DNA from: Neckera pumila
Lineage: Eukaryota; Streptophyta; Bryopsida; Hypnales; Neckeraceae
Reading direction: 5' to 3'
Assembly (NCBI GenBank): GCA_963969595.1
Contig: OZ018408.1
Span: forward strand, 2,418,001 to 2,482,000
Length of the DNA: 64,000 bases
This document shows positions 1 through 13,311 of the stretch, one piece after another (position 1 is the stretch's first letter; every line of letters starts with the position of its first letter). A program made the translations under genes and the position numbers. The notes beneath the pieces were generated by a model that worked only from the letters and a program-made list of their open reading frames with translations, made no database searches and was not told where the DNA came from.

Positions 1-787
1 CTTCTTCCATTTCAATTGTGATGATCATAAAAATTCTTCTACACAAAAGAGGAATTATGCTTGTTACAAGAGCTAATTAAGAAAACAAGAATCAACTAGC
101 TCAAAGACCCCAGTCCTTTATTAGGGGGTAACTATATGCTCTAATACTTATTGACATTACATTTAAGCTTTAAAAATTAAGCTTTGACTATTTTGATTTT
201 TAAAGTCTTTTGGTCTTAGAATTGACTAAAACTATACATGAAATTTTGGACTTGTCTTTTTTTGAAGATAAAGTAATAGTATTATGAACAAACAAAAACT
301 CTTAGATTGAAAATCTCATTAATTCAATGATATAAAATTAATTCAACTATTGGATATATCTACACAAAATAGTGAAATTAGGTTGCCCCACACTAATTTC
401 TCAACAGTCCAAACTATAGAAATATTCACTGCTTTTGTACAATGAAGCAATCAATTCAAAGCCATGTGTATATCTTAGATTTGTGCACCAATTCAAGACT
501 TGGTTCAGAGAGTGGCATGCGCTTCCATGTGGAACAAGCTTTGATCCATGAAGTAATTTATCTTAGGTATGGTAACCTAATTGACAAGGCAACCTAATTT
601 CACTATTTTGTATAGGTGTTTGGATGTAAACATAATAAGGTTTCGACCACTTAACTAATAGGTCAAACTTCTTCTTATGATTTTATCAAAAAATTAATAT
701 TCCGTATATAAAAAATATTATCCATTGAGACAACATTCATTCAATTATATGTGGTTATATTATTAAATGTTTGAGACATTGGTTTGA

Positions 788-1403
788 TTCATTGCTACAA
801 ATTGTGAACAAGAAGAGCATGATCCCATATGTATTAATTATAATATTCAAGTAATATAATGATCAACATCACTCATTGAGCTTCATTCCACATTGGTCTT
901 ATTGCTCTATTTTAAATGAGGTAAAAAATCTCATTCAAATTTTGTTATTAATTGTTGCATTCAAAATTATAATTAAAAGTAAAGGATTCTAAATTCCCTA
1001 TCTAATGATGATACGGAAAATTTTAAAAGTAAGGGAATCAAAACTCTAATAAAGACAAATGAAGAGAAAAATTAAATTCAACGATAATAAATATCTTTTT
1101 TGATGAAAAAACAACATTGAATATACTTTCGACCAAATTTTTTGTAAAAGTTTGTCTTCCACGTGCACTTCTACATAATGCACTTGCCTATTTCAAAATA
1201 TGGAGATTCCATATATAATTTTTTTTGAAAACGTTAAAGAAGACTCAATGTAGTAGGATGGCTATAAAGTGACCATTTGTAAATTGATTCACAATTTTGG
1301 GGAGTTTGACTTTTTGAAATATTTTTAGATAAATTTTCTTTAAAAGATAAATGGAAAGCACTTCTAATGTAAGTCCTTTCATATTTTGAACCTTCCTATA
1401 ATT
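788..1403 (+). repeat. Dispersed repeat, copy 1
   Basis: Matches 22205-22833 over about 620 bp: 'attcattgctacaaat.gtg', 'gagcttcattcca.attggtc', 'gttgattcacaattttgggg' (with 'gattc' variation) and 'gataaatggaaagcacttct' occur in the same order and spacing. No coding potential and no clear termini; it may be part of an old LTR or DNA element. Confidence 0.7.
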
Positions 1404-3580
1404 AGAAAAAAATTCTTTGTTGTATCAGAGTTGAGAAAAAATGAAACTTGTTGATAAAGATTGTCTCCTTTCACATTTTTCATGTCTTTTTGCATAGTCG
1501 TGGGTTAAAAGCTCACTCCAATGAATGCAAAGTAAATGAATTAAAATAAAATAAAGAATAAATTTTAAGGTAAAACAATGACCAATTGAAAGTGCAACCA
1601 ATGGTAAGCTACAAAAGCAACATAAAGATTGTTGTTTGTTAGACATTGAGATTCAAATGAACATTGGAAGATTACACACTTTTTGTTTGTCAACAAAAAT
1701 TCTAATGAAATTTTTTCCATTTTATTTATTGTCCTTACCAATATTTCTAATAGACATATTGAGAAAAGAAGAACTTAGTCAAAGTTTTAATGGATTGACT
1801 TAAGTCTTTTTTGCCATTAGATATTTGGATCTAAATTATCAAAAAAATTCAAATTAAAAGGACAAAAATTTAATGAAAAAGTTAGAAGTAGTTAAAAGAG
1901 GAAGTAGCACCATACATAAATTGACACTATAAAAACATTGAAAATATATCTACTATGTAAAGAAAAAAGGTAATTTTTGATAGTAGAATAAACTTGTTTC
2001 AATGTTTTTCAATTTGATCAAGTTTTTCTACAAGAACTTCATGTAACAAGTAAGTATTTTAGATGTAAATACTTAGTGTGTAGATGATGGATCATGTTGT
2101 CAACTCTATAAAAAGAGTTCACTATTTACATCAATAAATTTATTTCCATAAATCATATTACAAACACATTGTCACAAATTATTATTGACCTTTTTATAAC
2201 TTGCAAGCATAAATAAAAATTATAATGTTCTAATATGCTATATTGAAAGTGTAAAATACCTATTTATTATGTTCAATTTGGCATTAGTATTAGCCCTATT
2301 GGGAGAACTATAGGCTCTTTTGGAAAAGAATGAGGGAATCTAAACTAAACTAATATAAAAAATATAAGATAACTGAAAATATTCTACTAAAAAAAATTCC
2401 TGGAAATTTATGCACACATACAAGAGTTAATGGATAGTCTCATCCATATTCAAATTGTCTGAAAATATTGAAAATATTCAATTTTTTAATTTTTAATTAA
2501 AGAAAGGGGTCATTACCAACAACTTGATAATGATGAAATTCCAATAAAGAAATGATAAAACAATGAACAATTTTGAATGTTTAGAAATGTGCATACAAGT
2601 GAATATTTTTAACACCCTTTGTGGAGGACAAAAAATAATTATATTTAGGTGACCCTTGACATGTAGATATAATGTTTTCTAATAGAGAAATGGATGATTG
2701 TAATTTCCAAGTGAGATTCATTATTTTGGGTGCTCAAATCCTAAAAACCAAAAAAATTGCAAAATAGTCTTAATGTGGTCCATTTTCTTAGTTAGAAGTA
2801 GTCATCTACATATGCACGTGTTAGTTCTAAGTTGGTGGGTTATTAAGCTCAACAGCAAGATTAGTGAAGGTTATTGAGGCTTGTCTCTCAAAATGGGTTG
2901 AAAATTGGAATTTGCACCAGAAGCTTTGTAGCCCCAAGTTTACTTTTGGTTACTTGTAGGTCCATGATTGGCACTCATGGATTCTGTTTTTATTGTATTT
3001 TAGTAGTGAGGTTGCAACCTAAGACACAATATTCTACTCTTCATTTATATTACAAAGGAGCCAACTATTGCGGAGCAATTGTTGGTGAAGAATTGTCCCT
3101 TGCGTACACTTTCTAGACAATGATAAATAAAATGAGGTATTTGTTCATTTTATAATTTAAAAAAAAAACTTGTAACCCAAATGTCTTAAAAAATGATCTA
3201 TATTTAGTTTTTAAATTAACCTCTTTTCTATTTATCACCAACAAACTTCACATCATATATATTCTTTCTTTAATTGATGTCTTGTCATGTACTCTTGTTG
3301 TGGTACTATTCAATACAATGAAATCATGCATAGTATTGATATAGTATTGATATAGTATTGGTTACAATGAAGGCATGCACAATATTGTTAGATATAGAGA
3401 GGTTGAATACTAGCATGACCTTATAGTGTCTGTAATAGTTATTATGTCTAACGATTCAACACCTTGTTATGTATAAAAGAGAGGTTGCATTACATTCAAG
3501 AACATTTATATTCTTATGAGACCAAAGGTTTTATGCCAAGGTTTTTATTAGCTTTGGACTACATAGGAGGAATCTTTGCA
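1404..3580. other. AT-rich intergenic DNA
   Basis: No recognisable gene. Short open frames are within chance expectation for the base composition. The only structure seen is the small tandem repeat near 3330. Confidence 0.6.
3330..3361 (+). repeat. Short tandem repeat 'atagtattgat'
   Basis: Three consecutive near-identical units 'atagtattgat' in AT-rich intergenic DNA, a simple slippage repeat. Confidence 0.7.
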
Positions 3581-4473
3581 TTAAATCCTAAAATACCAAG
3601 GCATTTTCTGGCTCTTAAACCATTGAAAACTGTCATTTTTACTGCGATCACTCAAGAAACCAAAAAAAACATTTTTTTAGAATCTAACCATAAGATCTTG
3701 TACTTCACTTGTCTTAGATCATGTGGTAAAAATTTCAAGAAGTTTGACCGTACAAATTGGAAGGTATTAGCATTCGAAGTTGGAAAAAGAAGTTTTTTTG
3801 AATTGTGGCTTGCAATTTCAGATGACTTTGATAGCTATTTGTGGATTTTTTTGCACTACACACCATAAAGTTAAATTTTTTTATGTTGGGCATTTGAATT
3901 GAGAATTGGAAGAAAAATTTTCAAAATGTCAAAATTTGATTTTTATATATAAAAAAATAAAAAAGTAGAAGTAGGTCCCAAATTGAACAAAATACTAAAT
4001 CACTAATAGCTCTTAGGTGGAATTAAAACACCATGATCCCAATGGTGGGATTGTTCTTGCAAACAAATTTAACTTTTTCAAAAGAAAAAATTGAAAATTG
4101 TATTGAAAAATGAATTCTATAAGGATTTTTTTTTAAGATGCTTAGATTGCCTAGAAAACAAGATTGTCCATAACTTTCTCGTTCTGAGTCCAAATAGAAT
4201 GAATCAAAGCTTTAAATGTAAGAAAAACATGATCTTTCGGGAAAAAAAAAAAAAATTTAATTTCAATTTTTAAAGTTTTTTTTCTGCTCGATGAACTGCT
4301 TTTTGACTTCAAGTGGGATAACTTTTGCTCCCAAGCACCAGTTGAAAAAAAAATTATATTTTAGGAAAGCTAATGTGATTTCTTATCTTCCAAAAAAGTT
4401 CCAAAAAATCAGGTCAAAATTTCAGGTCACCCAAGCCTGCCTAAAAGGGGACTTTGGGCCTTTTAGGGGTTAA
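3581..4473 (+). mobile_element. TTAA-flanked MITE, subfamily A, about 890 bp
   Basis: The left end is diverged (TTAAATCCTAAAATACCAAG at 3581). The right end is canonical, GGGCCTTTTAGGGGTTAA, ending at 4473. The body matches the element at 34252: 'actgtcatttt', 'taaccataagatcttgtacttcac', 'aactttctcgttctgagtcc' and 'ataacttttgctccc' occur in the same order. It has no coding content. Confidence 0.75.
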
Positions 4474-4583
4474 AAAAGCTACACGTGAGAATTCTTTTTT
4501 AGTGATTTTGAAATTGAATAACAATGTGTTTGATATTTATCTATGATCCATTTTATTTGATTCATCATAACTAAAATGTAGGA

Positions 4584-4750
4584 TTAACCCCTAAAGTCCC
4601 ATTGTCCCCCAGGGGGACAATTTGGAGTTTGGGTAGGTTCCTATGAGCTCAATTTATAATGCAGTTCTCTGCAAATTTTTTGAAGATGTGTAGTTTTTTG
4701 AGAGGTTTGTGGATATTTCAAGCTGATGCTGGATGAAGAATTTATAGGAT
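4584..4750 (-). mobile_element. Truncated TTAA MITE end (subfamily A)
   Basis: A canonical terminus TTAACCCCTAAAGTCCC starts at 4584, followed by the subterminal palindrome TTGTCCCCC-A-GGGGGACAA and 'gggtaggttcctatgagctc', as at the right end of the 34252 element in reverse. No matching second terminus is visible downstream. The inner limit given is approximate. Confidence 0.6.
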
Positions 4751-5639
4751 TTTTTCAATGAAACTAAACTTGAGGGACAAGCTAGTCAGCCACTTTTTCC
4801 TTGATTTTGGAAAGGTCAAGGTTTCACAGGAAAATCCGAAGCTGGAAGTGGGCAACGAGTGAAGAGGCCCGGCGACCCCTAGTCGCAGGACAAGGCGGGA
4901 GGCCTATACAAGAGGTGCCTCGTGGACGCTGCGCAAGGGGGATTGGGGAGGAGGGGGATGTGGCTATATAGCAATATGGCAAGGCTGCCATGGAGTTCAC
5001 TATTTCTCACCCTTTGCAGTGCTGCTCATTACTACTTTACTCACGCATTGTTATTCAATGGGTTGTCTTCATAGCCGGTACCTGTGCAGTGCTTGCTACC
5101 TAGAGACCTGCCCGTTTTGGAGGGGGTTGACACCGGGTAGGGGCACCAATGTTTTGTGGACAGGCTTGACGTTGCGGCCCATGACCCATGCCATCCCAAC
5201 CACATCCATGGCCATGCACGGCCTAGTGTTCTGAAGGGTTTGGCGCCGGGCTTAGGGGGAGAACGGGCTAAGTGATTTGAGACCGGATTTTCTTATGCAA
5301 AGATTTTGGGTCATACATCAGGGACTTCGACCTAGGGTCAGAACACTTGCTTTGTCATTTAGGGTTAGTCATCGACGCCAATTTATTCCTGGATTCGGGA
5401 TGCTGCTATTCTTTGTGTCTTCAGGGAACTGATACAAGGTTCACTATTAGCGACGTTCTTCTCTATAGATTGGCGCAATCCACTAGCGTCTTTGTATTTC
5501 CGTTTAGCTTTTGGGTGCAAAAGTACTCCTCCATGTGGTTGTGTGGAAGTGTTTAGAATACTCATTTTATAATCTTCCTTTGCTCTATGTCCTCCACTGC
5601 ACTTAATGCCGATTAGTTTATGGATTTCAAATGATTTCA
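4751..5639. other. GC-richer non-coding block, unrecognised
   Basis: From about 4850 to 5300 the sequence is distinctly richer in G+C ('gaagaggcccggcgacccct', 'ggcctatacaagaggtgcct') and has a 'ggctatatagcaatatgg' TATA-like site at about 4972. It may be a decayed LTR or gene promoter. No open frame gives a recognisable product. Confidence 0.3.
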
Positions 5640-6574
5640 TCTCATATATTCAGAGGTTATCCGATGAGTTCATCGAAAAATAAGAGGGAGTTGCAGAATG
5701 CTCATCATTGGTCTCCTCAAGACTGCTTTTGCAGTTGTCGTTATCCTCTTCTTCTTGTCGAAGATCATTGTGGAATAATTCGTCAAATACTCATCCTCTG
5801 AAGAATTGTGTGCATTCCTGACCAGTCCCTTACGAGCTACACGACATCTAGGACATTCACCGTTCTTCCACAAAACTCAATAGTCATCTGAGTCCCCGCA
5901 TCCCTCCTTGGAATCCATGCCCAATATCAAATGTCCAACAAATGCCCTGCTCTACCAAAAACAATGTTACATACAAAATTAACAAATCAAATAAGAGACA
6001 ACGTCCACTGCTCTTTTAACTTCTGAAAAATGCTAAGCAACATCGCACATCTACTATAATATTTTGTCCACACTGTGCTACCATCTTTGTTCCTATCATT
6101 AATGTAGTAGACAAAGGGTAACAACAACATTTCTATCACACTTACAGTCTCCCCTGAAAGACCTTGACAAATGAAAGAAACAAGGAAATGTCTGTTAGAT
6201 TAACATTGACCTTCATAGGCCGTTGGATATTGAGAATATTTATTGATTTCTCAGCACTCGACGGTTGCCTCCACTGGTGTTTGACAATGGCTCTGACACA
6301 CAATAGTAGATGGGAAAAAAACCAGAAAGCAATAAAGGCGCTGTGTTGGTTGCTCATTTCTTGAACAAACCACAAAGGAACTGCTACCCAAGGATTCTAT
6401 GCACTCAGAAAATTCACATCGTTCATGCCCTACCTTATCATCATCGACTTTTCCATCCTTTCCTGTTGCTTCCCTGTCCACTTGCTTTCCGTTGAGAATT
6501 ATTAATTGAAACCCCTCATTGCATGCTCTGATAATCAAAATGTACAAAGATCCCATCATATCATCCAATTTCAC
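5640..6574 (-). pseudogene. Unrecognised minus-strand coding-like fragments
   Basis: Minus-strand frames here are less AT-biased than their surroundings. One (5670-5873) reads WKNGECPRCRVARKGLVRN and ends near a segment that, one frame over, gives an acidic DNDNCKSSLEETNDEH tail. Another (6251-6574) reads MKLDDMMGSLYILIIRACNE followed by an acidic Lys/Asp-rich stretch. These could be exons of a decayed gene or transposon. I recognise neither, and no complete reading frame can be built. Confidence 0.2.
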
Positions 6575-7652
6575 ATAAACAAAAATATCAATTTCTTATT
6601 TTCCTATTACGTGATGGACATTTTCTTTGCACAAATAGGAAATTATTTCCCATTTAAATAGACATACTTGGCTTCACAAGTTCAATCTTCCATTCATCCT
6701 TCAATGTTTCAATTCCACAGCAATGTTCCGACTACTATCCACTTTGAGGTCACTTCCAAGTCGGCAAGTTGCTTGCATTCAGGGTTGTCTTCCCTGACAT
6801 TGTGACGGGCACGACAACTAGACGTCGCACAACGTCTAGTAGAGCCCTTGCTACGTCTAATAGAGTAAACATCTAGTTAACTTTTGTAGTCGGCATTTTA
6901 AGTTTGGTTTAGGTGATTGGTTCTTTTTGTAGTTATATAGTATTATTTACCAATCGATAGAGTAGTTGTGGTTGATTACTATTATTAATTGCCAATTGGA
7001 ATCGATTTTGTACATCGGTGAGATGTAAATAGGTTTTAATGACCAATTGGTAGTTATCTGTTGAGATTCCGATGGTTGTCAAGTGGCTAGCTATTTAGGT
7101 TGGGATGTTATTGATTGGAATTTAGTTGTCCTCGGTGAAGTAGTCGCTCCTTTCAATTGCTGGAAGTAAAGGAATTGTGTTTTTGTAACTTTGTGTCAGT
7201 TTAATAGAAAGCAAAGGATTTGCAACTGTGAGTGTTTGTGTACTTGTGTGTATGATTAGAAATGTGTGTGTATAGATGTGTATGGAATTTGGAAATTGTG
7301 TATGTTATCAATTGAATTTAATAATAGAAGAATTAGAGAATGAAAAGAATTGTAATGAGTAGAACAACAAGAAGTGTAAGTTTTGATATATAAAAAGCAT
7401 ATAAAGAAAATTGTGAGAATAAAAATGACGGAAGAATCAAAGTTGCAAAATTAAAAGAAATCAATTGGAAATTCGGAATAAATTCAAGGAGTGTATTTAA
7501 TTAGTATTGGAAGACTTTGGATGATTGAATTATGGATAAGTTTTACTAAAACTAAAATAAATTGATACAATAGGATGAATAGAAGGCCTTATTTGTTAAA
7601 ATGAGACAATCCGCACATTTTGAGACTTCAACCCTAAACTTATTATAGTGAT

Positions 7653-7673
7653 TTATCGTCAAGTTGACGATAA
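7653..7673. other. Perfect 10-bp-arm hairpin (first of a pair)
   Basis: Arms TTATCGTCAA and TTGACGATAA with a single G between them, followed by 'gatgagaccacaa'. A sister hairpin 122 bp downstream has changed arms that still pair perfectly. Confidence 0.7.
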
Positions 7674-7774
7674 GATGAGACCACAACCATAGGGGGATCA
7701 AAGGTTTTTATATATACTAATAAATTATAGTCTCAACTTACCAAAAAGTCTTGAAATTGAATAGTTATAATGTT

Positions 7775-7795
7775 TTATCTTCGAGTCGAAGATAA
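7775..7795. other. Perfect 10-bp-arm hairpin (second of a pair)
   Basis: Arms TTATCTTCGA and TCGAAGATAA with a single G between them, followed by 'aaatgagactgcaa'. It differs from the 7653 hairpin at two arm positions, both compensated on the other arm. Confidence 0.7.
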
Positions 7796-8695
7796 AAATG
7801 AGACTGCAAAAAGTCTCAATATAACAAATATGGCCTTATAGACTAAACTTAATATCTTACAATTGAACATTAATAGGTCACATAGAATTCCAATTAGAAA
7901 TATCCTACCTCCTAGAGTTTGAACTTATTTTCCAATAGGTCTTTTAATCCGTTCGAACAATTAACTAAAAACCTATTCACAACTTTAAAATAAATCATCG
8001 AAAATATACAATTTTGACATATTAAAGTTTTATTTTAATATTATATCTCAATTTGATGAATACATATTATGTTCTAAATTTAGATTTATAATTATAGTGG
8101 GTTTAAAAAAAATTTAGCTATTGAAGATGAAATAACACAACGGGATGCGACGCCAGTCCGACACTTTGTTCTATACAATACGCGACATTAGATGTCCTAC
8201 ATGACACGAATCCTGCCAACATGTCAGACAAGACAACCTTGCAATTGCATTGCCCACATTCCTTATGAGCGAGTTTAGATACAAATCATGAGCAAACTTA
8301 TCAAAAAAACTTCACTTAAAATACTTAACCTCAACTCAAAATAAATAATATATGAAACACAACAAAATATTTTTATGCAAAATAAATTATACAATATTAG
8401 TGAACCAAAACAATAACACTCCCTATACATAATTATAGTAACTTAATAAATTAAACCAAAACGGGGTAATGAATAAAAAAAACACTATTGCATATGAAAT
8501 CATAAAAACTAATACATTAAATCATATAACATTAATGAATAAAAATAATAATATTCATATATAGAATAAAAAATTAACCCAAAAATCATATAAAACAAAA
8601 AAATAAAAAAATATACTCATATGTAGTCATAAAAATATAATGAATTCAGTCTAATAAGTTCATAGCTAAACAGAAATACATATATAGTCTCATGA

Positions 8696-8866
8696 CACTA
8701 CAAGGAAGCAATGTCAGTTTGGACATTTTTTTGTCAATTTTTTGTCAATTTGGACATTATTTTGTCAATTCTTTGTCAATTTGGGCATTTTTTTGACAAA
8801 ATTCTGTCAATTCGGACATATTAGTCAATTAAAACGTGTCAATTTGGACACTGTTTTTTTGTAGTG
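8696..8866. mobile_element. CACTA-like MITE, 171 bp, with internal tandem repeats
   Basis: Starts CACTACAAGGAAGCAATGTC and ends GACACTGTTTTTTTGTAGTG. The terminal 8 bases are perfect inverted repeats and the next 12 partially pair. The interior is a run of about five diverged units of 'tttgtcaatttggacatt'. Flanks TGA and TAA are a possible imperfect 3-bp duplication. Confidence 0.7.
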
Positions 8867-9060
8867 TAATCTGATCAAGTCCACGTACTCTCACATTTGC
8901 CTCTTCTATAGTATCTTTCTCCTCAATTAATTTTCATAACTAAAAACTAATTTACAATTAAATTGAACATGGCTGTCCAACCATGAAAATCTGTCTGCCC
9001 TCTCCAAATAATCTCTACAACACCATTAGGTATGGAGGTTGAAGAGTAGAGCGAATTTCA

Positions 9061-10330
9061 GAAGTTAACAGCTTCATTCAAAGAGATTTCTAAGAGAAGT
9101 AGAAATTTTTTAGGAAATGTTAGTCACAAAGGAAGAAGGGGTTTGATGTACGCTCTTGGATGGAGAGGAGGATTTGTTTTAGAATTATCTGCTAGAAGAT
9201 ATATGCCTTCTACTGCAACTCAAAATTCGACGACAGCTTTAGAGAAATGGAAGAAAGATCAAGTAGAGAAGGCGACTTGGATGGATGAGTTATATCAAAA
9301 AAGATTTTCAAACATGGCATGAAAATTATTTAATGATATATCAAAGCAAGCAGTGGAAGCAGGAGGTCCAGACTTCACTCAAACAGACTTCCTTGATTTT
9401 GAACAAAAGAAAGGTATTATGAGAATAAAAAAAATCCCGTGGGAATATTTGTGACTAATCCTACAAATGCGTGAACTTGAAAGGTTGGAGCCATCCTTCA
9501 CCCTACTTGAGGAAGGGCCATCTGCATTCTTTGTTGGAAGTGTGAGGAATCACATTTTTTCTCCAAGCAACCTATCGAGGATAACACAAGTGGCATCCAT
9601 CTTGGAGAAGTTGGGAAATAGGGTGACGAGGTCTGAGGACGAAGGTACCAACATGAAAGCTTTTGGGATGCATAGGGGGATGGGCAACATGAGATGGTAA
9701 CATTCAACACCATAATTTTGTTTTGTGCAAACATTTCGATTAAAATTCCATACATGTATTTAAATGTTTTATTGACGTGGTTGTCATGTTCCTATAGGTA
9801 CAAACATGACAGGACCTTCTTGTATAAACTCTCCAAAGAGTTGGCCTCTTTTATCTCGGAGCGATTGGAAGCCACATACTCAGTTGTTTCCTTCTATTTG
9901 AGGAAAATCATCAATATTGAGTCCTTGGATGCACGGGCAAGCATTGAGAATTCACCCTTCACTTTGTTTGCCGTCACAAGAAATTATAACGTTCGCCTTC
10001 ATGTCGACCAGGACGACTACAACCTAGATTTCATTATTTGGTTGAACGATGATTCATTTGTCGATACTTGCACCCCACTTTTGGCAATTTTTGGACAAAT
10101 TTTTGGTCTTTTATTCTCATAATTTGTGGACTTACACTTTGGATGATTGTTTGAATTCATTTCATTAGGATGATGATTATAATATCTATAGTTATGGACT
10201 TTTGACCCCTATAATTTTGAAAATTGGTGAGTTAGTTATCATGGGCAATGGAAATGATTTTACATGTGAGGGAAGCAGGATTGTCCATTCTGACGTGACG
10301 TTGGCTTTTTATGTCAGCGACAGTTTATAA
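9061..10330 (+). pseudogene. Decayed intron-containing gene with a possible TET/JBP-like 2OG-Fe(II) dioxygenase domain
   Basis: A continuous frame starts after an acceptor-like CAG at 9058-9060 (KLTASFKEISKRSRN..., GRRGLMYALGWRGGFVLEL) and runs to 9697 with two in-frame TGA codons that look like former CGA. The donor ATG|GTAACA at 9697 joins to TATAG|GTACAAAC at 9799, restoring RWYKHDRTFLYKLSKEL. The next exon contains RLHVDQDDYNLDFIIWLND, an HxD pair as in 2OG-Fe(II) oxygenases. A further GT/AG pair (about 10061 and 10169) leads to LKIGELVIMGN and SRIVHSDVTLAFYV, where the His could be the distal iron ligand, then a stop at about 10328. The layout resembles TET/JBP-family domains of basal plants, algae and fungi. 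The family call is an inference from short motifs; a transposon-borne copy is possible. The gene is not functional as it stands. Confidence 0.4.
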
Positions 10331-13311
10331 TTGAAGTTGTAGCTTGAACAAACGAATTTGCATAGGGTGTATATATATCAATTTGTGAAGATTTATGACG
10401 ATAAAAGGAATGTGAGTTTCTTGAATGGGTCACCCTGGTTCGGAAGCCTTAGCCTGCTGCACAAACCAAGGCACAACTACATCCATTGGGATTGCTTCAA
10501 CCTGGTTGGCTTTCTTGAACACCTTCCCATCTTTGTGGATCGCAAAATTCCTGCCATCACATATCACGGGGAACTCAATACAAGGAGATTTAAGGTAAAT
10601 TTCAAAAAAAATACGGAGCAAGAGGACAAAAGAGGCGCAAAACATAAGCAACCATACAAAACTAGTACCGCTATCACGAATTAGAGGCAGAAATTAAAAA
10701 ATGTTTGATTTTGCAAAATATTAGCGCTAGTCCAGCAAGGAGCGCTGAACAAGAGAATGGACCGCTGAAGACCAAGAAAAATTTTCCAGAACAAACTCAA
10801 ATTGAAGAGTGCCAACGCCTAATTGCTAATGGACAGTCCACGTTGGCGATGCGTCATTTCTATTCTGCTGCTGTGTCGCCTGCGCTACTTTCATTGTCGC
10901 CAGAGCGCCACTTACAGGATTTGCCATTGCAATTGACAAACAACCCTGGAACCCTAAACCCCAAATCCTGCCAAGTTGCAAACAAAACTAGACTTCAAAA
11001 GCAAAAAGGAGAGCTCCAAAAGAAATTCACGAAGAAAGACATCCAAGCTTAAAACTAAAAGATTAATATAGGACTCAAGAAGCTAACACAAGAGAGAGAA
11101 AGAAAAATTTTTGTACCCCAAAATGTCCCATCACTATTTTTCTGAACGAGGAAACAAAATCGTTTTGCACAATTCAGAGCCGCCATTCCAAGATTTCAAA
11201 TTCCTTCCTAGTCCCATCCAGTCCAAAAACGACCTTCAAATACGTGCTAGCATCATTGACACATGATGGTTTTTGTCTTCCTGATAACTCAAATGATCAC
11301 CAATCATTTCTGAAAATCTCAAAGAAAATTTTCTTTCAAAAAAAATATTTTTCAAAAAAAAAATTTTAAGAAAATCAAAATATTTGAAATCCTCAAAAAA
11401 AAAAAAAATAATCCCTTAAAAAATAATGTTTCTTGATTTTCAAACATCTCAAACATTTTAAAGAAAATATTTCTTCAATCTCTAACATTCCAAAGACTAT
11501 GTTTCTTTAAAGAAAATTTCAAAGAATATATTTCTTCAAACATCTGATTTCAATTTTGTCTATAATTTTTAAATGGAGATTTGAAATCTAAAACGAATTT
11601 ATGGGTTGGAAAATTTACTTCATTTCCCAATTTTTCTTAGTTAAAAGTTTTTTCAAAAAGTTTTAGCTACTACACATAAATGAGGCACAAGATTTTGATT
11701 TTATTATTATTTTTAGTCTCTCTTCACTGTGAGTGGTGGAGTTTTTTTTTCTTCCAATTCACACATCCCACATGCATTATAAATCTTATCACTACCCTAC
11801 TTGCATAAAGTGATTCTCTTCACATCTCCAAACTCACCAAATTAATGGTGCTTGATTTATAGCTAGTTGCCTTCAATCATTAGATTTTCATTTTTTTTGA
11901 ATAAATTAAAAAAAAAAAAAAAAAATACAAAACTCTAATAATTCAATTAACTTCAAATAAAAAGAAATTATTAATTTAATCAACTTAATCAATTTAATCA
12001 TTATAATCAACTTAAAGTTGTGAACCACTATATTGGTTCACCCTTTAGATAATTGAAAATATAAAAACTATGAATGAGTTTTTAAGTTCAAAAGTGTTAG
12101 TACATTAGATTAAACTATAACCATTAGTAAAAGGCTTTTAGTGCATAGGAAGAAAAACTAGATCAAAATTGCAACCTTAAAATATATAAAAGATAAAAGA
12201 TACAAAAAGGAATCCAAAACATGGTGAGAAGTTGAAAATGGATCTAAACATAAATAGAAAACCAATAAAAAAGAAGAAATATGGAAAAGCACTTTGGTGG
12301 AATGGTGCGTCTTCAAGCTAGCTTTCCAACAAGACTCAACTCGACTGATTTGGAGCACAGATGAAGTAGTGGTGGTCGATTTTGTGGCGGAAGGCCTACT
12401 GCTGCAGGAATTTCAGAGCTGCAACTTGACGGACGAATGCAGAAGTGTGGCCAAGCGGAATGAGCTGAATTTTTGGCGCAAGGAAGATGGAGAAGTCAGC
12501 TTTCCAACGAAATAAGGCTCGCTCAATTTGGAGCCAGGATGAAGACAAGGAGGACAGATTAGTAGGAAGAGGTTGACTGCCCTATCGGCTGTGAGTTGTG
12601 TTGTGTTTACTATGGTTCTTGTGGTCCCAAATGAATAAAAATGTAATGATAATTACAATTCAAATTGGGTCTTGCATGTTTGGAGTACATTTCTCATGGA
12701 CTTGTATGATTTGGATGTTTACAAAGAATGCATTATTAGTGAATTCTACTTGTTAGGGTCTTTAGGGCATATGTGGAAGCATTGCCCAAAGGGAGTCTAG
12801 ATTAGGCACTTGGTGTGAGTGAATTGTGTTGTGATTAGTTTTTAGGATGCAATTTAGTTCACTTAGGGCCTAAACTAGGCAATTTTAAGGTGATTTTGAC
12901 CTAGGAAGTTTACTTGTTCTTTCAAAACATGTATGAAGATGAATTGGGAGTGTTAAGGCACATAAGGGGATGATTTTGAGGTGCTGCCCTTCTTTCACCT
13001 AGGCTTGATTTATCAAAAATTCACTAAAGAAAAAATTTGGGAAATCCATTGCTTGGAGGCATTTAGATTAGAGTCCACACACTCCTTTTCGGCCAAGTTT
13101 GTGGATGGATTTTACCTCATGGTGAAATTCACTCACAAAAGTCCATGATATTTAATAAATTATTATGGTGATTTTTGATAATTATCTTTGTTGCATCCCT
13201 TTAGCAATGTCCTACCATTTTTGTCAAGCAATCATACCATCTAACACCTTACTTTGGACAATTTTGTAGGGCCAGCAATGACATGGATATTTATAAGGAT
13301 GTCACTTTGGA
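10331..13311. other. Intergenic DNA with unrecognised open-frame fragments
   Basis: 10358-11052 keeps somewhat balanced base composition with frames such as HKPRHNYIHWDCFNLVGFLE, possibly further exons or the downstream region of the decayed gene at 9061-10330. 12290-12560 contains a short direct repeat ('agctttccaac.a' about 195 bp apart, each followed by 'atttggagc.a.gatgaag'). The remainder is AT-rich with poly(A) runs (11398-11409, 11909-11925). No product recognised. Confidence 0.35.

Noticed and set aside
6797..7230. Possible solo LTR beginning TGTGACGGGCACGACAACTA with a TATA-like site inside
   Set aside because: No second copy, no target duplication, no primer-binding site and no clear CA end could be found in the window.
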